DNA from: Phyllostachys edulis
Lineage: Eukaryota > Streptophyta > Magnoliopsida > Poales > Poaceae
Direction: 5' to 3'
NCBI GenBank assembly: GCA_036346405.1
Contig: CM070558.1
Coordinates: 1,550,001-1,614,000 of the forward strand
DNA length: 64,000 nt
The position numbers were made by a program, and so were the translations under genes. The notes below the pieces were generated by a model. It was given only the letters and a program-made list of their open reading frames with translations, was not told the origin of the DNA and ran no database searches. Of the stretch, positions 22,644 to 33,839 are shown one piece after another (position 1 is the stretch's first letter; every line of letters begins with the position of its first letter).

Positions 22644-23461
22644 GCCTTGAAATTGTTTTCTCATGAGAAGATCTATTTCGAAAAGCTGGTTAAGCGTGCA
22701 ATGTTATCATTAAGTTCGGCTGGTGGTAGTGATTGTGGAGCTTCAGTTTCTTCTGCTATCGTAGGATGGGTTTTGCAAAGAGATGGTATTAAGCAAGCTA
22801 GGAAGATGTATAAGAGGTATGAAATTTATGGTCCTTCAATGAAATATTGTTTGTAATGCTAATGTGCAGTTGCCATGCTCATTACATGAGAGAAATGTGC
22901 ACTGTTTCAAGATGTGGTGTTTCGTCTATTCGTCAAATGCATTGCTAGCAATTTGTGTGTTTCAATTGTCTTGACATTGAGCCTAACGTGCTATGAATTT
23001 ATATTTTATTCATAGCACACCGTGTATCAGATTGTCTCTTGTGTTACTTAAACACTGGCTTAAGTGCACAGAGGTTCTTTTAGAAATATTTGTCCTACTT
23101 GGCCAATGAGTTCATGTGTATTCTGTCTTCATGGTATTAAAGATCTAAAAGAGATTGCTCTAGTAAATATTTCCTGGTGGGTGTAAGAGATTGATCCATA
23201 GGAGTACAAGTACCTTGGGTTGTTACTTATGAAATATCCAGCAATCATGTTTGTGTGACACCTCCGCGTTCATGCGGGTTTTTGGCTTTACCCCGTCCAA
23301 GTCTTAAGTTCTTCCAGTACTGCATAGAGCTGGAAGCCAACCTTGCATCAATCGGAAACCATGATGCCATTGTAAATGCGCGCAAGTTGTATGATTCAGC
23401 AATCGACCTCTATCCGCAGGAAAGTTTACTATGGAGAAACTACTACAACATGGAGCTGAAG
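22644..23461 (+). pseudogene. UTP6: UTP6-like distal exons with a damaged splice acceptor
   Basis: Exon 22644-22816 follows tgcatttcag, reads ALKLFSHEKIYFEKLVKRAM, SSAGGSDCGASVSSAIVGWV and ARKMYKR, and ends at AAGAG|GTATGA. The next coding stretch, 23278-23461, reads FLALPRPSLKFFQYCIELEA and NARKLYDSAIDLYPQ and ends at CTGAAG|GTCAGG. The base pair before it is GG (catgcGG|GTTTTTGG) rather than AG, so the acceptor appears mutated. A possible last exon (23712-23746, ELRPPEKTVDE then TAG) is uncertain. HAT repeats and phrases match plant UTP6. With the copia insertion and missing exons the locus cannot make the full protein. Confidence 0.72.
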
Positions 23462-24266
23462 GTCAGGCTGCATATTGGCAATTAAACTTTGTTTCCCCAT
23501 TTGATTGCTCTGTACCATAACTGCATATTTGCATTCGCTGACGTTACGTTCACATTGCATGACCCAATGACGCCACTGCCCTGACCATTCCCTGTAGCTA
23601 GCGGTGCGTGGCTTGTTTGTATCACGCGATATCATTTTTTATTGGATTTATTTATTTTTCTTCCATAAGCGTATTTAAGTCTTCTCTTTGTTCGTTGGCT
23701 TTGTGTTTTAGGAGCTTAGGCCTCCTGAAAAAACTGTGGACGAGTAGGATCCCCAAATCCAGGCCTGTACAGTAGCAGGCTAGCAGCCGATGGAACTGTT
23801 TGCTGAACTGTTTAGCTTGTATGACCCGTGCTAATTGAGCTGAGGGAGCTGTTGGATTGCAGGAGGGCAATATTTCATTCTTTATCATAATCTTTATCCT
23901 CTGCACGCTGAATATGAATTAATACTTCCGGGGACAGGGGTAGCTTCCAGTCTCTATTAAGGAACAGGTTGCTTCTTGTGTGTGCTGTCACTCCTGTCGG
24001 TGTATGCTCGTATTTTAGTCAGCGCGTGCCATCGAGACAAACCTACTCGTCCTTGATAATGGCTATTTTAAGGGCTTGGAAGCCTATTTTTACTCGGAAT
24101 TCATACGTATGGACCAGAATTTCGTTTCATTTATGTGGATAATTTGGACTAGAATTTCGATTCATTTATGTGGATGAGATATCTTGACCCAACTATAAGC
24201 AGCTAGCTAGCCTGACAGTATATTGCGCTTGTCAGCTTGCACCAATCCAACAAGCCACGCGCAATA
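23462..24266. other. UTP6 3' flank and dirigent promoter region
   Basis: The first part looks like intron and 3' UTR of the UTP6 fragment. The last 100 bases before the dirigent ATG contain TATA-like ctataag (about 24192) and gtatattg (24218) motifs. A near-repeat of gaccagaatttcg(a/t)ttcatttatgtgga occurs twice at about 24112-24175. Confidence 0.4.
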
Positions 24267-24806
24267 ATGGCTAGCTACATTGCAAAGCACCTCCTGCTCG
24301 TCGTCGCCGTCGCTCTAATGCTCGCCGTCCCGGCCTCGGCCCGTCGGCGCCCGGTGTACCTGCACTTGTACATGCACGACATCACCGGTGGGCCGGATCA
24401 GACGGCCGTGCTGCTCGTCAACGGCACTGGCCCGCCGCACCCGTCCATGTCGCCGGGCAGCCACTTCGGCGACACGACGGCGATCGACGACCTCCTGACT
24501 GAGGGCCCCAGCATCGGATCCAAGGCCGTCGGCCGGGCGCAGGGCTCGTACATGCTGGCTTGTATGCGCGAGCCCGTGCTGGTGGTCAGCATGACCGTCG
24601 TGCTCACCGACGGGCCCTACAACGGGAGCACCATCGTTGTCGCCGGCCGCGACAACATCTTGGAGGAGGTGAGGGAGCTCGCGGTGGTCGGCGGGACAGG
24701 CCAGCTCCGGCGGGCCGCCGGCCACGTGCTGTGGAGGACGGTGGAGCTGGACGTGTACGCGTCTGTGCCCGCTTCTGCTCCTCGCAGCAGCCATTCGGAT
24801 TCCTAG
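24267..24806 (+). CDS. Dirigent protein, secreted
   Basis: An intronless 179-residue frame from ATG 24267 to TAG 24804-24806. Residues 1 to about 26 form a signal peptide (MASYIAKHLLLVVAVALMLA, ending PASA). The single dirigent domain follows: LHLYMHDITGGPDQTAVLLV, FGDTTAIDDLLTEGP, VGRAQGSYMLA, then SMTVVLTDGPYNGSTIVVAG and VGGTGQLRRAAGHVLW near the end. Dirigent proteins are apoplastic beta-barrel proteins that steer the stereochemistry of phenoxy-radical coupling in lignan and lignin-type pathways; the substrate here is unknown. The expected NGT and NGS glycosylation sequons are present. GC-rich codon use is typical of grass single-exon genes and contrasts with the AT-rich surroundings. An aataaa at 24853-24858 is a likely polyadenylation signal. 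No other intact gene lies nearby. Confidence 0.9.
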   Translation: MASYIAKHLLLVVAVALMLAVPASARRRPVYLHLYMHDITGGPDQTAVLLVNGTGPPHPSMSPGSHFGDTTAIDDLLTEGPSIGSKAVGRAQGSYMLACMREPVLVVSMTVVLTDGPYNGSTIVVAGRDNILEEVRELAVVGGTGQLRRAAGHVLWRTVELDVYASVPASAPRSSHSDS

Positions 24807-24858
24807 GTCAATGCAGCTGCTACTGCGCAATATACTTGTATTGCAATGGAGGAATAAA

Positions 24859-25335
24859 TGATGTTCACATTAATTGAGTTTATAGTTTGGCTTTGATCGA
24901 GCTTGTTCGGCCGGCAAGTGTCTCCGTCTAGCCGGAGTTGAGCGGGCGGGGGACGCATGATCCCTCCCTGTTCGTGTTTTTTTTTCTACGTACATAGTAG
25001 CTACGAGCTACTCTGGTTTTGTTTTCTTCTTACTCGTCGGAGTCTCACACCTCACTTTTCCTTGGACGCCGGCCGGCGAACCAAGCTAGGTTCCAATCTC
25101 CACACGGGAAAACACTTTAACTGGTGTCTCTTTATAACGCCGGTAAGCCGGCGTCCAAGGAACGCCTAGCTACACCGTACCGAGCAACGCCGATGTACTT
25201 GCCGCCGTCTTCGAGAGTCAAGTTCTGTGCTTCTTCCGACGGATCCTCAAAGCCGACAGCCATGGGAGCATATGCAAACTTCGTCGGTGTTTTTGCTGTG
25301 TACGTGTCCTTTTGCGCACGAACAGGGATTTATAA
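24859..25335. other. Intergenic; short inverted repeat
   Basis: No gene supported. ccttggacgccggc (about 25060) and gccggcgtccaagg (about 25148) form 14-base inverted arms around a roughly 75-base loop, possibly the remains of a small DNA element. A 43-codon frame on the minus strand (25132-25263) is not recognisable. Confidence 0.35.
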
Positions 25336-26060
25336 TTGGGAATTGCTAGAAATCTGTCGACTGACCAATCAAATCTCACTTCCCACCCTCTCTCCCTCTC
25401 TCTCTCACCAATCACAAAGCGTATCGGACGGCCTCTCTCTCTCTCACCAATCATAAAGCGCATCCAACAGCCTAAAAATTAACTGATTTCCAAGAAAATT
25501 TCAGTCGATAGATTTCTAACAATTCCCGAAATTATAAAGGGTGCGTCTATACAACATTCGACTGATTTTTTCTTGAAAATCAGTCACTTTTTGAGCCATC
25601 GGATGGAGATCCAATGCCCCAGATATCACCCCCCCTCTATATCCCCAATCCAATCTCACTTCCCACCTCTCTCCCTCTCTCTCACCAATCACAGAGCGCA
25701 TCAGACGGCCTCTCTCTCTCACTCACCAATCACAAAGCGTATCCAACGGCATAAAAATTGACTGATTTCGAAGAAATTTTCAGTCGACAGTTTTCTAGCA
25801 ATTCCCAACATTCGACTGATTTTTTCTTAGAAATCAGTCACTTTTTGAGCCATCGGATGAAGATCCAATGCCCCAGATATCACCCCCCTCTATATCCCCA
25901 ATCCAATCTCACTTCCCACCCTCTCTCCCTCTCTCTCACCAATCACAGAGCGCATCGGACGGCCTCTCCCTCTCTCTCACCAATCATAGAGCGCATCCAA
26001 CGGCCTAAAAATTGACTGATTTCCAAGAAAATTTCAGTCGACAGATTTCTAGCAATTCCC
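25336..26060. repeat. Three tandem MITE-like units, about 250 bp each, with inverted ends
   Basis: The block opens with tgggaattgctagaaatctg and closes with its inverse complement at about 26032-26060. Inside, a unit with (ctct)n-rich sequence and 'catcggatg(g/a)agatccaatgcccc' occurs in three tandem copies, each closing with tttcagtcgacag...ctagcaattccc (ends near 25535, 25805 and 26060). Units two and three are about 250 bp apart and very similar. No clear target duplication could be assigned. Confidence 0.7.
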
Positions 26061-26269
26061 ATATAAAGAATAAATTAAGCAATTAGTACTAGCTACTAGC
26101 GCACGATCCTAAGCAGGAGGAGTTGTATTTTTTTTTTGTAATCTCTTGCATCTAAAGGCGACTACAAACTGTAATCTAAAAGCATTACACGACAACGTCG
26201 AATAAAACAGCGTCGCCTGTCAGAAAAGCATGTGATTTATTTGTGCTGTAGACACACCTTTTTCTGTCC
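26061..26269. other. Intergenic, nothing recognised
   Basis: Short unassigned sequence between two repeat blocks, with a T-run near 26130. No gene or element end seen. Confidence 0.3.
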
Positions 26270-26395
26270 AACTAATTAGTCATAACTAATTATTCATAAT
26301 TAATTAGTCATAGTTAGTTAGTCGTTATTAATTAATCGTAATTAGTTAGTCTTAATTATTTAATCATAATCAATTTAATAGTAATTAATTAGCAG
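26270..26395. repeat. AT-rich tandem array based on 'taattagtca'
   Basis: Repeated variants of actaattagtcataa, attaattagtcat and gttagttagtcg, with a period of about 12-16 bases. Confidence 0.8.
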
Positions 26396-26610
26396 TATGA
26401 GGGAAGTCCTCTCGCCTGACGTGTGAACGAGGGAAATCCCTTCCCTGGGAGCGTGTAACTCTTTAGGAGAGGGGACAAGGACGTGTGTCGAAAGTCCCCT
26501 CTCCTGGAGATGAGACGAGGACACGTGTCGGAAGTCCCTTCTCTAGGAGAGGGGACGAGGGGGTCCGCGCACCCGTGGCACGGACGAGGACACATGTCGC
26601 CTGCCTACGA
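26396..26610. repeat. GC-richer tandem repeat with 'ggaagtcccctctcc'
   Basis: Degenerate units of gaaagtcccctctcctggaga ... gacgaggacacgtgtcg repeat about four times. The ccttctctaggagagggg parts are self-complementary. Confidence 0.7.
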
Positions 26611-26990
26611 GTCTGCGGTTCCATTTTTGGTTTTGATCTCCGGAGTGAGCTAGATTTGTTATTTCATGTGCAAAACAGTGTTATTTAAGCCAAAAACTCC
26701 TCATTCGTACCCCACAATTAACAGCGACAAGGATGGGTCATCGTCTACTATTCATTTCGTTCGTCCTTGTGTTTATTCTCTGATTGAGTGACGAATGATT
26801 CACTACTCGCACTTCGCAATCGCAACTATAATAATGGATGGCTAGCTAGCTACATTGCCTTGGACTCTTAGGGTTCTCTCAACCCAAAAAATAATGGTAG
26901 CTACGACCGGTCTTTATTCTTGCCTTCTCGCCCACTCTTCTTTGGACCATCACCGTCTCCTTTGAAATCTGCTTAATTTGTGGTCCGGTC
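26611..26990. other. Intergenic, no gene seen
   Basis: Unassigned sequence up to the start of solo LTR H. It is the original left flank of that insertion and continues at 33283. Confidence 0.35.
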
Positions 26991-29900
26991 TGTTGGAAAT
27001 ATGCCCCAGAGGCAATCATGGAGATGATTATATTTCATTATGTTCAAATATTGGATAATATGTTATCCTGTTCATTGAATGAATCATTGGTTATGAAGAC
27101 TAACAGGTATGTGACTTGTTGGTGAAACTCTTAACTTATATGATGTCGTTCTTAATGAATCCCTGGTCGCATGTCAATGGTCGGAACACCAGTGACTCTA
27201 CGACCAGCACATCTATTGATTGACCATGTTTCACCAGTCATGGATATAGAGATATCGAATCAATAATGTGGACACATGTTAGAGAACATGGCGTTGGATT
27301 GACCCACCTTGAGACACTATTGAGATTGTTATGGTTTTATGTGTCATTAGTTGGTCTCAAGCAATGATGATGTATAATCCTTAGACCTGAGATTAGCATG
27401 GTTTCCTACATGTGTAATATCACTCTTAGGGGTTGCCAATCGCTACTTGTAACTGGGTAGTTATAAAAGTAGCTTTTGGGTATGCTGTGAAACATGCAGA
27501 GGAATGTGACTGGTTGGATATGAGATTTGCCCCTCCTAACATAACAAGAGAGATGTCTCTGGGCCCCTCGTGGTGGTCGGATAAAGAAAGTGCATGGCCA
27601 TGCCACTAGTGGTCGAAGTGTTCAACCACGTGAAGTTATCCGATAGAGAAAGTATTGAACAGTTCATGGATGACACAACATCTCACTTGGAGTTCAGCCA
27701 GACATCGTGAGGCAAAGGGAGAATACACGAGTAGGTCACTTAGTTCGATCAGTTACGGACTGGTCGTATGGAGATACGAGCTGGTCGTAGACTGGTCGAA
27801 CGTAATCACAGAATGGTCGAAACCTGGTTGTGTCCAAATACGAACTGGTTGTATAGAGATAGGACCTGGTCATAAGTGATGAGGACCTGATCGTAGATCA
27901 TATTGCATTAAGGTTCGTACGATATAATTTGTGTGTATTCGGGAATCGTTATGTCCTGCTAGGAACCGTTAACGACTCGTGATCGGAAAGGGTTTCTGAG
28001 TCACAACCTGTAAGACCCCCAAATATTGGAATGTGCCGAATTAAAAATTATACTGGTAGCATAATTCTTAATTAAGGAACAGTGTAATGTCCTTAATAAA
28101 AATCATACTAGAAGCATAATCATAATAAGTAACAATCCAACATTTAGGTTCCGGATATATGCCATGCAATAGTTCCTGTGATTAGTGACTATTAGCATAT
28201 ATCCTTAATCAACATTGCATCAATCACATACAAGTCATTCATTTACATAATTATACATCGATTACATAGTTAATTCGGTTGCTACAAAGGTGCGAATTTG
28301 CTACGATAACGAGAGGACCTTGGGTCATAACAAAAGAACAATGCGGAAGCAAAATAAACGATAAAACCATCAATGGCCCCATCATCCTTGAGCTATTGCG
28401 TGGAGACTAGAACTAGCATCACTCGTTAGCGTCACCCCGATCGGCGCTAACGGGCATCTCATAAAGGTAACCGTCTTCACCTGCAACAAGAGGTCATAAA
28501 ACCCTGAGTACAAAAGGTACTCAGCAAGTCTTACACAAACTAGTAAAAGAAAGTGTTTGATAGAACCTATACAAAGGAATAGAAAGTTTCATATGCATAA
28601 GGTTAACAACAGAAGGCTTAAATGGTTCAATTTTGCATAAAGCGATACACCTTAACCTACAATTGCTATGTTTTGATAAAGCAATTTTACTAAATTGATT
28701 TGGACTAAAACAGTGAGTAATTGCAATCATAAGCATAAATAGTAACAATAGTAAATAACAGCTCACAATTAAATGTGCATGACAACCAGCATGCCGAAAT
28801 AATTCCCAAACCAAACTTAGAGCAAAATCTATACAGGTGACATCAATTCAAGTGTCGTCCGTAACCGTGGACACGGCTATTCGAATAGTTTTATACCTTG
28901 CAAGGGTGTACATCTTTACCCACATGACTTAGTTAGCCCGTAAGCCTCCGGAATAATAACACACTGCCTTTGGTGTGCCGGCCGGGTAAACTAAGATTTG
29001 GTATTTTTCAACAAGTTGACACTATTGAGTTGGATGGCCCATGTGAGACTAATCCCGCTTAAACAACGACTGATAGCATATATCTAACCGGGGCTCACAT
29101 GTTGTACCGGGAATGCCGACCCAATCAATTAAATGCAAACTCGTGTTAGCCACACATATTAGACCGCAGTCGGGGCCCTGAAGGTACGTACATATGATGG
29201 AACACATCTACGCCCTTACCCTTCTAAGAACATCTGATATCAATATAAGCTCCACATGGCATACGACACGGCCCGAAGACTTAAGCATCTATGCCATATG
29301 AAATCAATACACATGTCCTTACTCTCCTGTTTCCAACTCAATAGTATTAACCCTTTACTTAACCAAACAAAGTGCCCATACACGCGTGTGGAAGTACGTT
29401 GAGACTTGAATTGGGTAGTCAGAGTTCAGTCCTTAATCAACCCAGACAAGACATCCACATTTCCCAATTCTCGTGCACAAAGGCACCCTCACTAGCATCC
29501 ACTTGTCCAGATTTGAATCAATTTAACAACAAGATCAAAGATCATTTCAGATTCAAATAAACTGAACAAGAATCAGAATAAATAAAATTTATTTGTTGTT
29601 CCCAGGTTTGACAAGATAAGCTTGTCAAACTCTACCGTTCTATGGACTGCATGGCTAAGCAAAAGTTAAAACTAAATACAATAACATCACAGACTACCTT
29701 AGGTTGAGTGTATGATTAAATTCAAGATAAGCCACAAGCTCAGGTCATAACTAACTAGAACAGAACACAATTAAATTTTTTTTAGAACATTGGCATGCAA
29801 CAGTCATCACTGTATTTATAAATCTACAGTTCAAAAGAGTAGGATCAATATGGTGCCGAGAGGTAGCTTGCCTTGATAGTAGTAAATAACCTCTTGCTTA

Positions 29901-32900
29901 GGTTCTTGTGGTTCAACAAAAGGTTCAACAAACTCAGAAGAACCAGTATCTAAAACCAAAAAAAAAATCCAATAAACACAAGAAATTACAGAGAACAAAA
30001 TGAAAAAGAATGCATGATCAAATGATAATGCATGGGTAGCAATATGCTTAAACTATGTTTAATTTATCAAAGATAATAACCCATAGGTACCATCTAATGA
30101 TACTTACTACCCAGATTTTAGATTTAGAATAGCTACAAGATGTCGGGTTTTCTAAAACAGACAGACAACAAATAGTTCAATTATCTGACTCAACTCTATA
30201 AAAATGAAATACTGAAGGATAGCTAAATATACATATACCAGTGCTGTGACCTAGCTAAACATTTAGTGCCATTAATAGCAACTTATGACTGTAGACTTTT
30301 GGTTGTTTGTTTGGTCGGTTTGACTAATACCCAAAAACAGCAACAGGCAATGACCATTTTCGGTTGATTAACAAAGCTACAGAACACTGGGGCTTTAAAG
30401 TGAAGTTAAAGCTAACAGGGAAGTCATAAATACCACAATTTATAAATACTAAAGCTAATTGGCCAGATTGAAGAAAGAAATAGAAACTTTTCATTTTTGT
30501 CGGTTTAGTCAACAATAAATAGTAAGGGAACTTTACCACTTTGGGCAGCGTGGAAACAATACAACTCATTTATTAGCTATCATTAGCAACGTAAGCTATT
30601 GGACTGAAGTTGTTGGTGTTGTCGGTTTGAACAATAACCCAAAAACAGTAATACTTTATTTACTAGTTTTGGTTGGCACGGAGAACAACACCAGACAAGG
30701 ACTTTTATGGAAGTTACAACTATCTAGGAAGCACTTAATACCATAACTCCTGATTACTAATCCTTAACCGACCAGTTGAAGAAAGAAATGGAAACTACAC
30801 CATTTGTCGGTTTTAGCCGACAAAATCGACAGAGAAGAGATTTGCCTTAATGAAAGAACTGAGGACTTTAAGAACTTTAAAGAAAGGTCATGGTGCTGCT
30901 AGGGTTTCTCTTAGGACCTAAACAACTAATATACTAATATAAGAAATCTAAAGTTGTGAAAACGATATGAAAGACCGAAAAGTTATAATAACAACTTTTC
31001 AGTTTAAAGGAACAGGGATCATCACATGAATAAGTGAGTGAGGGATGTCCTAAAAGAGCTTAAGCTAACAGAAGGCAAGATCTAACGTACCAGCTAGTGT
31101 TAGAAAAGATGATGTCAAGGTTTTGGTCCAAACAGTAAAGGTCCAAACTCCCTTCTACGGTCTGTCCAAAACAAGAATGATGGATTTAAGCTATAAAGAT
31201 CATTAGGCACAATCTTGGTGAGAAAGATGGACTCCAACTCACCAGGATGAGGTTTTCTCAAGATGGTGCTTCACTGGTCCAAGGTGACAGAGAAGAACAC
31301 CCTAAATCCAACCCTACAAGAATTGACCAACATCACATTACCATGAGATTTAGGTCTTCTTGAAGTTGAACAAGGGTAGAAGAACCAGAGAGCTTCACTT
31401 GAAAGAAGATAAGGATGGTGAGCTCCTCAGTGGTCAACAATGGCAGGAGTTAAGCCAGTAGGGTTTATATAGGATATAGAGTTTGTAGAGCAACCGAGAG
31501 TTCTCTAGAACCAAAGAGGTGGCACTTAGGATAATTATCCAGAGAAAATACCCTCCAAGTTACTGTTCATCACCACCACGCCGGCGAGAAAAAGGTTGCA
31601 CCGGTGCACAACACGCATGGGAGCAAAAACCGTCACTGACGCGCGGGTCCCAGGGGCAGCCAAGCCATGCAGCGTACACAGCCAAGTCCCGACGAACAGC
31701 AGCCATCAGATTAGCCACGAACGGCTGCGATGCGGAGGCAAAAGACACACTGAACCGGTAGCATGAAATACGGACCGTACGATCTCTAGCGGACGGCCAA
31801 GATCAAGGGGTCCTGTAGTGGTCCGAACTTCCCAATCTACAAGAGCCCTTCGATTTCACGCTAACGGCTGGGATTCAATAGGCACTGTAGTGGTCCGATC
31901 GGCCCAATCAACAAGAGCCGTGCGACCGCAAACCAACGGTCCAAGATCTCAGCGCGTTGGTGCGCTTCGGCCCATAGGGTTTATCACCGTTAAAGCGCAA
32001 ATCAACGGCCAGGATCGAGGCGGCTCCGGATGGTCCGAACCTCACAACCCGCGCGAACCGTCCGATCGCAAGGAACGGCTAAGATTAGGTGAGTACTGCT
32101 GATGGTCCGAATCGGCCCATTACATCTGGCCCGTTCGTAGGAGAATGAACGGCTTAGATTGGATGAAAGCTGTAGCGGTCCGAACGGCCCACTCAATCTG
32201 GCCCGTTCGCGCAGAGATGAATGGCTGAGATGGGCTAGGAGTTTCGGACGCACACGCGCAACGTGCTCGCGCCGCACCGGTTGCACCTGGTTGGGCTTAG
32301 CCGCGTTGGTTTGAGCCGCTACAGTGCCCGAGAGGGTTTGAGTCGGGAGATTTGACCAGACTTGATTAAATTTTCAAAAGGTTTGACCGGGCTTTTAAAT
32401 ATAGCAAATAAATTTGTAAAATCATAAAATTTTGCAGGATTGCTACTGGGATGGTATATTCCCCAAATAAATTTTGAAATCACTGTTTCTTCCTTAGAAT
32501 TACATAAATAATTCATTTAAACCAACTAGGGTTTATTTAAAGACAAGCATTTTTCTAAAAATCAAAATAATTTCTAAAAATTCACAAAAATTATTTTTGA
32601 CCATAATAATTCACCTGGCCTCTAAATAAAATACTTCCCAGTCTTAATACCAACATCGGGTGGTATTTCCTCTTGAAATTTTTGATCAAGATGGAGTTTA
32701 AAAGTAGAAATTCGGGAAAATAGTTTGTAACATGTTGCCTAATTTGCCAAAATGAACAGTGATGCTATGAACAGCACCTTATTACTGTTTATTAGGGCTG
32801 AGGCTGTTACACAACCGATTACACATGAACCTACAGGGTCACACACTTAACGGGTTAGAACAAACCAGTACAGATACGATTTTTCAAACGTGTTCGGATA

Positions 32901-33282
32901 GGATCCATCACGAGCACTATATAAGGAGATGCATGAGGCTATTGGGAGTACGGGTGAACGTAACAGACGAGACACACGAAAGTCGTGAGTTGAGTTGTTC
33001 CACCAAAACCCTAGCCGTCATCTTCCTGAGAGCTCTGCCGTGCGACTTGGTGCTAGAGGAGACGATCGACCACGATCACCGCACCGACGTGCTCGAGGCT
33101 GGACGATCGACTACGACCACTACATCGACACGCTCTACGTTGGATCAGGCTGCTCCAACCCTTCTTCCGCTGCTCTGCGCGTCTAGTGGTAACAATTTGT
33201 GATCATCTACTTGCTTGGCTTTCTGGTTTATGTGGTAGAAAATTTTGATTTGTTGCTATCGTAGCCTACCCGTGACCCAACA
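26991..33282 (+). mobile_element. Copia solo LTR 'H' (BARE/RIRE1-like), split by solo LTR G
   Basis: It starts TGTTGGAAATATGCCC followed by AGAGGCAAT, the hallmark terminus of BARE/Angela/RIRE1 copia LTRs in grasses, and ends GTGACCCAACA at 33282. Flanks are CGGTC (26986-26990) and CGGTG (33283-33287), a target duplication with one mismatch. Without the nested LTR G the length is about 1.48 kb, as expected for this family. No primer site or coding sequence follows, so it is a solo LTR. A TATA-like actatataagg lies near 32918. Confidence 0.88.
28009..32811 (-). mobile_element. Solo LTR 'G', 4803 bp (gypsy family 2), inside LTR H
   Basis: It begins TGTAAGACCCCC and ends GAGGCTGTTACA, flanked by a perfect CAACC duplication (28004-28008 and 32812-32816). 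The sense strand is minus: on it lie a TATATAA core (near 31468), a GC-rich leader (about 31560-32340) and a long AT-rich 3' part containing the gagtac...gtactc motif (near 28505). It has no gag-pol. It resembles LTR E (for example around 28870 and 34785) and, in architecture, LTRs A to D. Confidence 0.92.
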
Positions 33283-33839
33283 CGGTGAACCCTAACCTAA
33301 CCTTGTGAAGAGTCTAGACCCGCCATTATGAGTTAATGGAGTATTTTGATAATTAATGACTCATCACGTGGACTAACATTTTTCATGAGTTGGTGAAATA
33401 GGTTGAGTCTCATGATGATGAAGACTTTGGATGCCATCGTGAGTTGATTGTCATCAAGTCAAGATTCAGGATGAAGGATATTATCATGTGTTGATGAGCA
33501 TCAAGACAAGATCTCGAAGTAAAGAAAATCATTATATATTGATGATATTCAAGACAAGATCCCGAGGTAAAAAAGATCATCATGTGTTGAGAATATTTAA
33601 GACAAGATCCCGAAGTGAAGAAGATCATCATGTGTTGATGATATTCAAGTCAAGAACTTGAAGTAAAGGAAATCATCATGTGTTGATGATTATCAAGACA
33701 ATGACCCCGAGGTTAAGAAGATCATCATGTGTTGATGATATTCAAGTCAAGAACTTGGAGTAAAGGAAATCATCATGTGTTGATGATTATCAAGTCAAGA
33801 ACCCGGACTTGGAGTGGAGATGTTCGTCATCTAGTGATC
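33283..33839. repeat. 49-bp tandem repeat and original flank of H and E
   Basis: After about 120 bases of unassigned flank, about seven degenerate copies of a 48-49 base unit (catcatgtgttgatgatatt ... caagtcaagaacttg...aaggaa) run from about 33440 to 33815. Solo LTR E interrupts the sequence at 33840. The continuation at 53686 still contains catcatgtgttgat. Confidence 0.85.

Noticed and set aside
25132..25263. 43-codon open frame on the minus strand starting MAVGFEDPSEEAQ
   Set aside because: No recognisable domain, overlaps an inverted repeat, and too short to support.
33283..33310. Possible primer binding site after LTR H, which would make it a full element
   Set aside because: The sequence cggtgaaccctaacc does not resemble a tRNA 3' complement, and the near-match CGGTC/CGGTG duplication fits a solo LTR.
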